Shown one piece after another: positions 11,450 through 22,811 of a stretch of DNA of 64,000 nt (positions are counted from its first letter, which is position 1; every line of letters begins with the position of its first letter). This DNA is from Piper betle. Its lineage: Eukaryota; Streptophyta; Magnoliopsida; Piperales; Piperaceae. The position numbers and the translations under genes are program-made. Location: assembly GCA_033002965.1 (NCBI GenBank), contig JAURVB010007680.1, positions 1 to 64,000 on the forward strand, in the 5' to 3' direction. A model generated the notes under the pieces. The model worked only from the letters and a program-made list of their open reading frames with translations. It was not told where the DNA came from and did not search any database.

Positions 11450-13384
11450 TAGTTGTTGCCATTGCGCCATGTCACCCCTTTCGACATGGGGGCAGGTGTT
11501 CATTCTTTCATGGGGTGATGCCTTGTGCCGAATTGAGTCGATCCCAGTTGCGTTTTGGCGCATGGTAGTCAAATACTCAAGTCCACATAGTAATTTTAAA
11601 GGTGCAGCCCGATGTCGAACTGAGTCAATTCGTTAACCTCGGTTGCACTCGGAGCATGGTGGTCGAATCTGGGCTCAAGCCAACCAGGGTTACCAAAAAG
11701 GGAAAATACAACATTTTAAATAACTATACGGACCTGGATAGTTTGTAAGTGAACTCGCGGCTATGACCAACGATCCTAATATTAGTGAGAACATAAAATT
11801 ATACATAAGTATAATTTTATTCCTGTAGCAGTGCATGCAACTAAATGATCAATATATATATCACTATTAAAATTCAACAATATTAAATATTAAATCATTC
11901 TTGTGATATAATAATTTAAATCCTACTTTACATTTTAAATTTATTATCTAAATCATAATTCATACTTCACTAATGATAAAGTAATTATTAACTTATAAAC
12001 AAGTATTTAATTTTCTTTTGCGGTGATAATTACTTAACCCTAATCTTGATGATGTAGTTTACCGTTATAATTTTTAATCGCTATCATTATTCATACCGAT
12101 TTAATTAATTAAGTTGTTCGATTAAATTATTTAAAATAATTTGTATTATTCAAATTCACAGATATTACTAATACAATTATTTTAAATTATTCAACTCAAT
12201 TAAGTTTTGAACTTTATTTATTTATATTATGCTACTTAGGTTCGATGCTTGTGATTTTTACACGATTATAGTTTAATCACCTATTTTCTACCCTACTGAC
12301 TTGTTATTAAATAATCACTTTATTTACCTAATATTTAATTTATTATGATAAAGGTAAAATCTTTATTTTATTAACTACTTATAATGCTCTGATTTAATTT
12401 AATTGCTTGTTATACGCCGGTTAATTATCGACTGTTTATCATTAACGTATTTTTTATTACTCATGGCATTTTCGTATAATAATTAATTGGCTTATTACAA
12501 GTTAGTATTATTTTTTAACTCGAGTTCATATCGAGTCAACCCATATTTACAAAGTTGCCATCTTCTTCTTCCCCAACGCCCTTCTTTTCCTACCTTCTTC
12601 TTTACACTAGAAAACAGGTTCTGGCATCTTCTTCTTCAACCCAAAACCAGATCACTTTCTTCCCTAACTACTTCCCTTCCCTAGCAATCTAATTGGAAGC
12701 ATAAAGCTCATGCTTTACAGCAACTATCAACGTCCAAACTTTGTTCTACACCAAGACATGACTCCTGGCCAGCAGCACTGTCGGGACCGCAAGGTGATCT
12801 CCGTCTGGCTAGCAGCACCACCGGGAACTCTTCCCTTCTCCCTGCACAACAACCCAACGTCAAGGCCAAGTGCTGTGAGCATGCACGGCGTGAGCCTTGG
12901 CCAGCAAAATGGTATAGGTGTCTGGATTTAGCTTTCATCCTTGAAATTCCGCCCACAAACCGCTGTAACTCCACCACCCATTGGTAGCAAGGGTCCAGGC
13001 GAGCCATCCCTTTGACGCAGCAGCCATAGAGGTTGTCGGGGTTGTGAACGGCTGCCTTGCAATTGTTTTTAGTGGCCCATCCTTGCCCAAATTGTTGCAG
13101 TCGTCAGCCATGGCGAATTTCAGTTTACAGTTTAGTTTTAGTTGTTTATTGGTGATTTCAGACTTTATTTCTCATGTTTATCAAGCTTATTATCAATTAA
13201 AAGAACGTGCATCCAGAAAATTAAGAAGAGGGAGATAAGAAGGATACCCAAGCAAGGAAGAAGCACTAGTAAGGAAGAGGAGAAATAGGCGGCTAAGGTG
13301 AGGAAGACGTCCCTGTATTTCATTTAACCAGGTAGAGAATAATAATAATTCTCCAATATTCGGTCCTTCCCAAACCTCGTCATA

Positions 13385-13415
<31 letters not shown>

Positions 13416-13442
13416 TATTATTATTATTTTACAGTCATTACA
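11450..13442 (-). mobile_element. Family C LTR, partial, with type 2 cassette
   Basis: Lacks the first ~550 bases of the LTR (in plus order) and enters at 'gttgccattgcgccatgtcacc'. Continues through AT-rich sequence to a cassette at 12545-13080, then 'gaggagaaataggcggctaagg', a (TTA)n run at 13385-13428, and a terminus at 13442 (cattaca). The cassette is shared with 24565-25300 ('gtgctgtgagcatgcacgg', 'aggttgtcgggg') and differs from the type 1 cassette at the same LTR position in 17867-21028. Short frames inside are not convincing genes. Confidence 0.82.
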
Positions 13443-13600
13443 ATCTCCCCAATTTAGAAATATTTCGTCTCCAAAATATTATAATGGCAACAGGACAATC
13501 ATGATTAAAATAAATAAATAATAATGAATAAAGAAATAAATAAATAAAACAATAAATAAGGGAAAATCATCATAACATCCAATAATGTTAAATTATCTAA
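13443..13600 (-). other. Polypurine tract and start of C internal 3' region
   Basis: atctccccaattt right after the LTR end is the complement of a polypurine tract, followed by 'gaaatatttcgtctccaaaatatt' as at 35629-35655. The remainder is AT-rich with TAAA repeats. No coding sequence. Confidence 0.7.
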
Positions 13601-14095
13601 ATATGCATCATAACTAATATAGAGGTTTTCGAATTACCGAAAATGGTCCGAAAATTAGATGAACCGGACCGAACCGAGCTGAACCAAACCAAACCGAAAG
13701 GGGCGAAACCAACCTGGGCTTGAAAATTGGCTGGATCAGTTGGGTGGACATGATGGACATGGACTCGGGCACAGCCAAATGAAATTGGGCATGATGAAAT
13801 TGGTAGAACGGGGCGGGCGGCGGTGCCCGTTGCTGGAAAACGCCGACGGTGGAGCGATTGGTGTCGCCACCAATCGGGATCGATGGCCCATGTGATGAGG
13901 ATCACGATGGTGGTAGCGGTCAGGGAGTCCGGCCATCAGTTGGCCGGAAAACGGCTGGGAAAGGGGCTGATCGCTGCCGGGTGCGGTGACGTTGTCAACA
14001 ACAATCGCAGCCACGGTGGTCGTCGTGGGTTGTCTCAAAACTACCCTTTCATGCATATGTGTTTCTCCCGAGTTTTCTTCGTGTGTGTAAAGGCT
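13601..14095 (-). mobile_element. Family D LTR fragment (minus)
   Basis: The reverse complement carries 'ttcggtaattcgaaaacctctatatta' and a Gln/Phe-rich 'ggtttggtttggttcagctcgg' block, as in D LTRs at 31740-31870 and 50860-50980, followed by a GC-rich tract. Boundaries are approximate. Confidence 0.55.
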
Positions 14096-14325
14096 ATGAT
14101 CTGAATCAAGGTTTTATACTTGTCAACCGGTCAGTTTAGCTGTCAGTTCGAGTTGAGTAAATTTCAGAACACATGCACTAAGCTAAGACCGGCTGTGTGT
14201 ATGAGCCATCACATGCACCTAAGTGTATGATGATAATGTCAGTAGCATAGTAGGAAAAAAAGAGTTATTAAAATATACGATAGTATGTCAGTTATTTTTA
14301 TATTTTATATAGTAGACCGACATGC
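14096..14325 (+). mobile_element. Family A LTR 5' portion
   Basis: Similar to 5390-5640: 'caaggttttatac', 'gttgagtaaatttcagaacacatg', 'gtatgatgataatgtca', 'atatagtagaccg'. The terminus is not preserved. Confidence 0.6.
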
Positions 14326-15591
14326 ACCCCGCATCACCACCCCCCACCAATCGACACCTCGCCCTTCTGCCCCTCACCGCTGGTGACTTCACTGCCGCTC
14401 ACCAAGCTGCTGTCTCTGACCATGGCTGCCCGATCATCACCTCTGACTCCTCCTTCCTCCACCGTCTTTCTCCTTACTATGTTCGCCGCCACTGCATGTT
14501 GCTTTGGTTGCCACTAGTAACTCGCCGCCTCCTTCCCCGCCGCCGGCCAGCACCACTGCCTTCCGGCCTCACCTCCTAACTATTACCCTCATCTATCCCT
14601 CCTCCCATTTCTCTCACCTTCATCCTCTCAAGCACCTCCTAAGTACCAAGGAGTCTTGCAACCATTCACAACACCTTTGGAGCAGCCACCTTGAAGCTAC
14701 ACTCCTTTCACAAGCTCACACACCTTGAGCCAGTAAAGTCTTCTCTCCCTACCACCTCTTCCTTAAAGGCATCGTCTCTCATACACTCTCAACACCTTGA
14801 GACTTTACAAACATGCTCAACACCTTCATCAATGCCTCTCATAGAATGATCTTTCATTGGTTTACACATGAAACACCAGGAACACAAGCAAACGATTACG
14901 TCATTCATCACACAAGATTGAGCTTCCTAATTCACACCAAGAGATTCAATGGTTCAATCCATAGCCTAAGGGTTGTCCAAACCCACTCCCCAAGATTTAC
15001 AAGCTTTTCAAGTCTCTCCATCAAATAGAGCTGTTGGGACTCAATTCCCAAGTTTGTTACTAGTCAACATCTAGTTTTTTTCCATATTTCCAGATCATTC
15101 AACTATCGAACAATTGACCAATCGTCAACCGAACAATCACTTAAACTTATCCAAATCTGGTTGTCGAACGCATGAACCAATCGCCTAACCGAACATCTTC
15201 TCGAACTTCACCGATCCATTGTCCATTCCCATACTCTGTTATGAATTTCTGAAGTCCCTGTCGAAGTCTTCAGTTGATGAACACGAGACTGAACTCTCTT
15301 CCCCAATGTCGCCTAACTCCTTGATCGGTTCTTAAAGTTCCTGCCAAACACACCTTCAAACTCGAGCCACCATCATCCCTCCTGGATGGTCCAGCACCAC
15401 CACTCATCATCATAAACAAAAGAACAAATAACAAACTGAACGCCATCTAGATGAGTGAGAACAGAAATCGGTCATATCAGATTTAGGTAGGGAAACTTCG
15501 ATTAAACCAAATAATCAATAAAATCAATCGATTAATCAATTTTGATTTTTCAATTTTATTTACTAGCCTAAAAATCATGGAAATTAATTAA
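14326..15591. other. Unassigned stretch
   Basis: C/T-rich, then AT-rich. Bases 14640-15010 contain several 'caacacctt(g/c)' phrases and an open frame at 14813-15028 with no recognisable domain. Bases 15060-15480 carry repeated 'cgaac' words. It could be the pol side of the copia element to the right, decayed beyond recognition. I see no LTR terminus or gene structure. Confidence 0.4.
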
Positions 15592-15843
15592 AATTACCTA
15601 TCTGATGTGTATGTGCTTGCAAGAACATATCCTTTAGGAATCCACTTCATCATGTCGTAATCCACCAATAATTGTCCATTGCATTTAACCTTCAAATATC
15701 GTAATCTGCCTAACCGAACATGTTTCGTATTAGGGTTTTCAAACATCACCCATCTTGAATTATTCGGCTTGGTTGACCCCTTTTTAGCATGACATCTTCC
15801 GAATTCTCTAGTATCCTTTAATTGGTCTCTTTGCTTATTTTAT
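15592..15843 (-). pseudogene. ORF fragment with WIPK motif, probably copia gag-pol hinge
   Basis: A minus-strand frame open for ~85 codons, ending at a TAA. The order includes FGRCHAKKGSTKPNNSRW, then NTKHVRLGRLRYLKVKC, and DYDMMKWIPKGYVLAS near the end. It has no useful start codon at its 5' end. It lies directly downstream of the copia gag remnant in the same orientation. Many plant copia polyproteins carry a W(V/I)PK motif between the gag zinc knuckle and protease, which supports that reading. A captured host exon is the alternative, since the frame is cleaner than the neighbouring gag. Confidence 0.4.
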
Positions 15844-15879
15844 TCACCTACACAAATACTTGAAGTAAAAAAAGTATTA

Positions 15880-17040
15880 AACTTATTAAATTTACCTTCA
15901 CATTTATCTCCTCCTAGACTGAGTTTGCATACTTGACTCTTTTGCATTAGAACCATGTTGGATAGCCTTTATGATCTAGTAAGTCTCTTGTGTAGCTTAT
16001 CATTATTTTCTTCAAGATGTTGTGGTGAGTGCCTTATTGTTAGAGATTAACTCTTATTTCCTTCTTTCAAAACTTGCTACTTTGGCTTTCAATGCTTCAT
16101 TCTCCAAAGTCAAGGACTAAACCACCATCTTCAAGTCTTTGTTAATTTTATAACATTGATGATGTTTTTGATACATATCTTCAAATGTAGCTTGGAGTTC
16201 TTCATCAATTTCTTCTTCTTCATCATTAGCAATGAAAACAAAATTCTTTTAAAAATTCTTCAAGATCAACTCATCGTCGTTTTGCAATGTGGCCTTGAGT
16301 ATCTTTTTGCTTTTTTCTTTTTCTTTTTCCTTTTCCTTCTTGTCAATTTCCCCTTCTTTCATGAGATTCACGCACTCATTTTTCATATAACATTGACATT
16401 TTTCATTTTTTCTTACCTCTCTTAGGTAAGGCCTTATTTTTCATTAAGTTCCTAAAATTCCTAGTGATAAAAGCCATATCAATTCTTTCACCACCTTCCA
16501 TCAATAATTGTAGAGCAAAATCTTTCTTTTTCTGCTTGTGTGCTTCCTTCTCAAGATCTTGCAAAGCTACCACAATTTCAATGAATTGTTGTACATGACA
16601 TTAATACTTCCCCCATTTTTCATTTTGAATACTTCATATTGTGATGTGAGAAGGATAATATTATAATTCTTCACTTATGATGTTCCCTCATGTGTTTCTT
16701 GAAAAAACTCCCAAATCTCTTGAGTCGAAGTGCTTCTAGACACCCTAGAGTATTTTCTGTTTCACATAATGAGCAAAAATAATGCATTCATAGCTTTTGC
16801 AATAAGAGAATGTTCATTTTTTGTCTTTTGATCCCATGATCCTTTTCGGTTTTAAAATTCATATGCCCATCAAGTACAACCTGACATAAATCAAAATCAC
16901 AAGAAGTTAAAAAAGATTCTCATCCTAGTTTTCCAATAAGTGTAATTAGAACCATAAAAAAGGTGGTCATGTGGTTGGTTGTCTTTCCAAAGCCTTTGTT
17001 TTTCTCTCCATGGCCATTAATCTTTTTCAAATAGCCAAAA
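15880..17040 (-). pseudogene. Ty1/copia gag remnant
   Basis: Translated on the minus strand with frameshifts. Near 16960 is the copia gag start motif YGSNYTYWKTRMRIFL. Around 16700 is EIWEFFQETHEGTS, typical of the UBN2/gag-polypeptide domain. Around 16650 is LLTSQYEVFKMKNG. Near 16060-16110 is a coiled-coil-like hinge (SLTLENEALKAKVASFERRK). The zinc knuckle is reduced to about one Cys. Several in-frame stops make this a dead copy. Sense, gag position and the primer site at 17062 agree with one minus-strand element. Confidence 0.8.
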
Positions 17041-17061
17041 TTTAGCAACCTTCAATCGAAC

Positions 17062-17074
17062 ACTCTGATGCTAA
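17062..17074 (-). other. Copia primer-binding site (mutated)
   Basis: The minus strand reads TTAGCATCAGAGT against a usual TTGGTATCAGAGC. It lies between the gag remnant and an LTR end at 17076 (tgaaagaaat in the plus strand). Confidence 0.65.
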
Positions 17075-17075
17075 T

Positions 17076-17866
17076 TGAAAGAAATATTTTAGTATGTAGT
17101 GAAAAACTAGAACAAATAACAAAATAGTTAATACCGAAATATGTTAACCAAAAGATTTCGTCCTATGGAGATATTTAACAAATATAAGTGACTATAACAA
17201 ATAATGACTACAAGTGTTGGCGAACAAGTCTAACCATACAAGATGAAACAATTTATATATGAGCCAAAACCAATTAAAGAATAAAAAGAGCAAGGACGAG
17301 AAATCGAACACAAAAATTTTTAAAGTTCTGAACTCGTACTCCTCTCTTCAATTGGGTAGGTCTTTTATGCTTCACTATAGCCAATTCAAATGTGTGTTAC
17401 AACCAAAGTGTACAACCACTTGTCCTTCACCAAGAAAGATCCAAGTGCTTTACTAGCTTATTTGTCCTTCACGGCACTCAACTCAAAGTTTGCTTTACAA
17501 GATACACTTGTCCTTGACCCCTTAACCTCAAGCTCAACTTCATAAGCCAAACCGAACACTTACAATTACAACACTCAACATACTTTAGACCTAAAAGTGT
17601 ATTGACCACTAGCGCAAGCCTCACACGCCAATCACAACTGATTGGTTTACAATTGGTCCCCTCAACAACAACAAAATCTTTTACAACACATAAGAGAAAC
17701 AATATACTCCAAACATAGCACAATCTCTTGAAATAGTATGATTGAAGAACAAAGCTTTATTCAAAAGCTTGCTTTCACCCAATGAAACTCTCAATCTTTT
17801 TCTGAAGTTACTTCTACTTTAGAAAACTTCAATCTCTTTTCAAAATTAAGATAATGAGCATCCTTT
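17076..17866 (-). mobile_element. Copia 5' LTR, 3' part
   Basis: Non-coding sequence adjoining the copia primer site. It includes repeated '(c)acttgtcctt(c/g)ac' phrases at 17417-17515. It is cut at 17866 by a C2 LTR; 22183-22405 is probably its continuation, since that piece lies beyond the C2/TRIM block and carries a minus-strand TATA motif. Confidence 0.6.
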
Positions 17867-20800
17867 TATAACGACCCGCCCGTTCCAAGCCATGAACCAA
17901 GTGTTACTATACAAAATTAAGTATCTTGTAAATTAATTTTCTATTAATTTTCAATCATTTTAAATATCCTATAAGCTTGAAATAATTTAAGCCTATGAAC
18001 CGAACCAAAATCCCACTGACATGCAAACAATCTTGAGGAAAGAATAGTCTAATAATAGAGTCTGCCATCTATCCTGACTCTACCCATCCTTCCATGCTCA
18101 TACCTGCGGAGGCAATTCCCGTTAGTGATAAAACCACTAAGCCGCGAAATTAAATAAAATAAGTCAATATAATCCCTATTATCATTTCTCAAGACTTTTA
18201 GTAGTTAGGAGCCTATACTGACGCTCCAATTATGATGGGATGGGTGGCCACCCTATCTAGATACAATCCTATGCATGCGCACACACGCTATGTGGTCCAC
18301 GGCCTGTAGTTATCGATATTTCCCATTAACTTACCCTCTCGGTATCACAAGTGTATAATGAGTCATCATGCGCCACTGCACCCTGTCGCCTCTTTCAGCA
18401 TGGGGGCAGATATTTAATCTTTCAGGGGGTGTTGCCCTGTGTCGGATTGAGTCAATTTATTGACCCCGATTGCGTTTGGCGCATGGTGCTCGGATATGAA
18501 CTCAAGTCGACCAAGACTCCCACATACTAATTTTTAAAGGGTGCAGCCTTGTGTTGGACTGAGTCAATTCCTTTGCCCCAGTTGCACTCGATGCATGGTG
18601 GTCGAATCTAGGCTAAGGCTGACCAGGGCTACCAAAAAGGGAAAATACAACATTTTAAATAATTATACGGACCTAGATAGTTCGCAACTGAACTCGCAAC
18701 CACGACTGATAATCAAAATCTGAACGAGAAAATAAAATTATACATAAGTATAATTTTATTCGAGTAGAAATCCATGCAACTAAATGACTTAATATATCCC
18801 TATTAACCCTAGATAGAATAAAACATATAGCATTCAACAATATTAAACATTAAAGTTCTCAACCTTTACAACAAGCCTAGCTAGGTCATTAATCATTTAT
18901 GTTACCTAATCACTTAAGTCATACTTTACATTTTTAAATAAATTATTTAAATCACAATTCATACTTAATTAATGATAAATAATTATTAACTTATAACCAA
19001 GTATTTAATTACCTTATTAGTATATTTTCCTTTGAGGTGATAATTACTTAACCAATGATCTCAACGATTTAGCTTACGATTTTAAGTCTTTAATTACTAT
19101 CATTATTAATACCAATTTAGTGAGTATTAGATACTTAATTCATTAAATAAAAGCTTGGGTATACCTATAATAATTTATTAATTTTTAATAAATGCTGAAT
19201 ATTTACTCGGTAATTAATTAAGTCATTCTATTAAATTATTTAAAATGATTTGTATTATCCTAATTCAATGATAATACTAATTTAAATTATTTTAAATTGT
19301 TCAACTCAATAAAGACTCGAACTTTATTTATTTTCTCTAAACTACTTAGGTTCAACGCTTGTGATCAGTGCACTATTATAGTTTAATAGCCCATTTTTCT
19401 ACCTTTTTAACTCGTTATTGAAATAATCCACTTTATCTATTTAGTATTAAATTTAATATGGTAAAGGTGAAATCTTTATTTCATTAATCACCTATAACCA
19501 TCCGATATAAAGTAATAACTTATAGTACATCAATTAATTATCAACACCTTATCTTTACCGTAATTTTATTACTCAAGGCAATTTCATATAATAATTAATT
19601 AACTTAGCAACTGTAACCCATAATCATTAGAAATAATAATATTAACATGAGTTATGTTATAATGTTTGTCATATGGTTGTTTAGTTACTTAGGCAGATAT
19701 AAGCTTTGCCATTTCTAACATGAGTTAATATTATTCTTGACTCAAGCCGGTGGTGAGTCAAATTTTATTTACAAATTTGCCACCGGAGTGTTTCTTCTTC
19801 CATGCTGACACTTCTCTTTCCCAAATCCTAGCCACCCACCTATGCATTGTCACCACTGCTGCCAATCACCTCCGGCCACCGTCGATCGTTGCCTCCCAGC
19901 CTTGCCGTACTGTTGCAGTGTCGCCCCGTCCAACCCAGGCCGCCTTCCAGCCGCATTGCCATGACTCTGTTTTTTACCATTTGCTACCCCAGGCCAACAT
20001 CCATACATGCAGGATCGGCCATAATTGATCAACGAAGAGAGTAGGATCGTCCTCCGGTGTCAAAACGGCCCTCGCCATTGATTCCTGGGAGGAGGTCGCC
20101 AACATGGATTGTGTGGTGGCAGGACTGGGTTTTATGGGCTTGAAATTCTGCTGTGTTGGAGAAAAAAAGATGTAGCACCAGGTTGCAGAGGAAAGCCACC
20201 GCCTTTGTCACGTTCTTGAACTCAGTCCCACAACCGGAGCAACTTCATCAACCCATCAGAGCGAGGGACAAGGCGACCCTTCGACCAAACACCCAGAGGG
20301 GCCGTCGGGAAATGTGGGGATCCCTGGCAACGCTTCCCCTGCTATTTTCCATCTTGCTGAACTTATGAACTCGTTGACCATGAATGAATCTTAGTTGTGG
20401 AATTTAGTTTGGTTTTCTTGTTGATTTAAAACCTTAAGTTCCCATGATTATCAAAACTTTTATCAATTAAGATTAGTGTAATTTTGATAGCAATTTATAA
20501 CATTGAAATCAATCGTTATTAAAATTGATCATGACATCCTCCAACAAACAACCAAATAAATGAACAGTGATGTCTAAACATGAACTCTACGTGTGGAAGA
20601 AAGAAAAAGAAAAGAAGATAGGAAGGTACCAAAACAAGGAGGATGCTCACTCTGGCAAGGAAGAGGAGAAGAGATTTGCAATCGGGGATGGTGAAGAAGT
20701 AGGAATGGCTAGGGTATGGGAAAACACCCCAACACGAGAATTTAACTAGGTAGAGACGCTACCCAACTCCCTTAAAATATCACACTCTCAACAAAAAAAA

Positions 20801-21028
20801 TCTCTAACATTCTATCCTTCCTTGACCGACACAAAGATTTTTAAACAACGTAATCAGTCATAATTATATCATTCATTGTACTGATATGCTAAAGGTCATA
20901 ATTGATTAATTTATAATATTGATTTGTTTTTCAAGAATTAATTTAATTAAATAATATTTATGATTTGTTGTAAGATTTACCAAACCCTAATTAAAATAAC
21001 CTAATTAATTTTTTTCGGGGTTTTTACA
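17867..21028 (-). mobile_element. C2 LTR (first C2 element), with type 1 cassette
   Basis: Starts tataacgacccgcccgtt (TA for TG) and ends ggtttttaca at 21028, ~3.16 kb. The order matches the other C LTRs: 'tcatacctgcggaggcaattcc', 'catggtggtcgaatctaggc', AT-rich middle, 'gactcaagccggtggtgagtc' at 19740, cassette at 19780-20290, 'ggcaaggaagaggagaag', then the terminus. The cassette resembles 5835-6270 ('gtcgatcgttgcctcccagcc', 'gtgtcgccccgtcc'). Confidence 0.87.
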
Positions 21029-21445
21029 ATCTCCCGAGCTTGGGAATTTTGGTCCTCAAAAATATAATAAAGAGAAAATTCAATTATTTTTAAAGCATTG
21101 CCACTTATATGCATAGCTAAATTGGGGCACACTGTCTCATGACACTGTTATCCATATCACACAAGTGTCCCATTCCACCCATACTACATAGATAATACCT
21201 CTGATTGTAATGGCGTCCCATATATGCTTATTGGTTTAAGAGTCACGTACACCTAGGATGATAAATAAGTGGCACACCCATAATTACTTACCACTAAAAT
21301 AATAAAAATTAATTATATAAAAGAAATTTACCCTTGGGATAGTGGACTCTTAGACTTTCAACAAGGTAAAGTTTGATTTGCACGGTTCCGTGGGGAACAC
21401 AACTCTGATACCACCTCCAACTGACCAGCCCAAGTCACAATTATA
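21029..21445 (-). mobile_element. C2 internal region, non-coding, with primer site
   Basis: Only about 385 bp from the degraded polypurine tract complement (21029, atctcccgagct) to the primer-site complement at 21403-21413 (ctctgatacca). It resembles 26304-27026 ('atgacactgt', 'agtgtcccat', 'cccataattacttacca', 'tggactcttagactttcaa'). No gag or pol, so the element depends on others for movement. Its 5' LTR is missing: only 'gaccagccc' remains before the TRIM array. Confidence 0.82.
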
Positions 21446-22182
21446 GTGCCCAAAGTGCACCATAATGGGCTAAGTCATTTCTTAAAAAGTGGTTAACCGA
21501 AGTTAAAGATCTATAGTTCATTCTCACTTATAAGCAAGATCTTATTCTATTAGGTATTAGATATGACACTAAGTCGCGGGATCTTACAATCCACCCACCT
21601 TAGGAAATTTTGTCTAAGAAATTCCTACAATCGGCCCGTTGCTAGCCTCAGCACACGTCCTTCTCTGGCCCGTGACCGGTAGCTTTAGCCAACATCCATA
21701 GTCTAGCCCACCATCTAACACGGAACCATGTTGCTCTAATACCATTTTTAATAACCCGGCCCAAAGTGCACCTAATGGGCTAAGTAGTTTCTTTAAAAGT
21801 AGTTAACCAAAGTTAAAGATCTGTAGTCCATTCCTGCTTTGCCCAGTAGGTATTAGATGTGTGACTAAGTTGAGGGATCTCACAATCCACCCACCTTAGG
21901 AAATTTCATCCCTGAAATTCCTACACACGGCCTCTGTTGCTAGCCTCAGTATGCATCCTTCTCTGGCCAGTAACCGGTAGCCTTAGCCAATGTCTATACT
22001 CCAGTCCACCATCTAACATGGAACCAGGTTACTCTGATATCATTTGTAATGACCTGGCCCAGAGTGCAACACAATGGGCTAAGTCATCATTTTAAATGTC
22101 GTGAACCAAGTTAAAGATCTATAGTCCCTTCCCACTTTGCCAGGTAGGTATTAGATGTGGGACTAAGTTGAGGGATCTCACA
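21446..22182 (-). mobile_element. Second tandem TRIM array: three LTRs and two internal regions
   Basis: LTRs at about 21446-21588, 21747-21884 and 22045-22182, each ending GGGATCTCACA or a one-base variant. Polypurine complements (atccacccaccttagg) follow the first two LTRs. Primer-site complements precede the second and third (ctctaatacca near 21734, ctctgatatca near 22032). More diverged than the array at 2052-2971 and with shorter internal regions (~160 bp). It sits where the right LTR of the C2 element should be. Confidence 0.85.
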
Positions 22183-22405
22183 TTTTACTTCATGCACTGA
22201 GTTCCTTATATAGCCACATAAGTTCATAGCTTTGAGCACCATCCAACCACTTGAGCATTAATGTGAAGCAGGCTCCTCCAAACTTCCACACAATTATCCC
22301 TCTAAAGTTTAAATTCAAATATATTCAACCATAATCAAAGCATTAGGCTCCTAATTGACATTTCAATCTTCAAGGTCTGTCAAAGTTTTTTTCCGTGTCC
22401 AAGTT
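22183..22405 (-). mobile_element. Probable copia LTR, 5' part with TATA motif
   Basis: A non-coding piece bounded by the TRIM array and the second C2 element. The minus strand has GGCTATATAAGG (about 22203-22214), a good TATA box for minus transcription, consistent with the copia LTR left of 17866. Confidence 0.5.
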
Positions 22406-22811
22406 TGTAACGACCAGCCCGTTCCAAGCTACGAGCCAACTGTTACTATATGAAACTAAGTGTCTCATAAATTAATTTTCTATTAATTTTCAAGATTTTA
22501 AATAAACCCATGACATAAAATTTAATATAATAAATGCTCAGAATAATTTAAGTCCCATGAACCGAACCAAAATCTCATTGCCATGCAAACAATCTAGAAG
22601 TATAATAACAAATAAGAAAAATCAAAAGTCCAATAACAGAGTCCTCAAGCTGTCTCGACTCTACCCATTCCTCCAGGCTCACACTTGCGGGGGCAATTTT
22701 GCGTTAGTGATAAAAATACTAAGTCATATAATTACAAGAAACAAGTTAATATATTCCACAACATTTGAATTTGAATCTTTTAGTGATTATAAGCCTATGC
22801 CGAGCTCTTAT
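22406..22811 (-). mobile_element. Second C2 LTR, first segment
   Basis: Starts TGTAACGACCAGCCCGTTCC. Matches 17867-18230. Interrupted by a C3 solo LTR inserted at CTTAT (22807-22811); resumes at 25761. Confidence 0.85.

Noticed and set aside
16156..16425. Phe-rich 89-codon plus-strand frame
   Set aside because: It is the complement of a Lys/Glu-rich stretch of the copia gag remnant on the minus strand.
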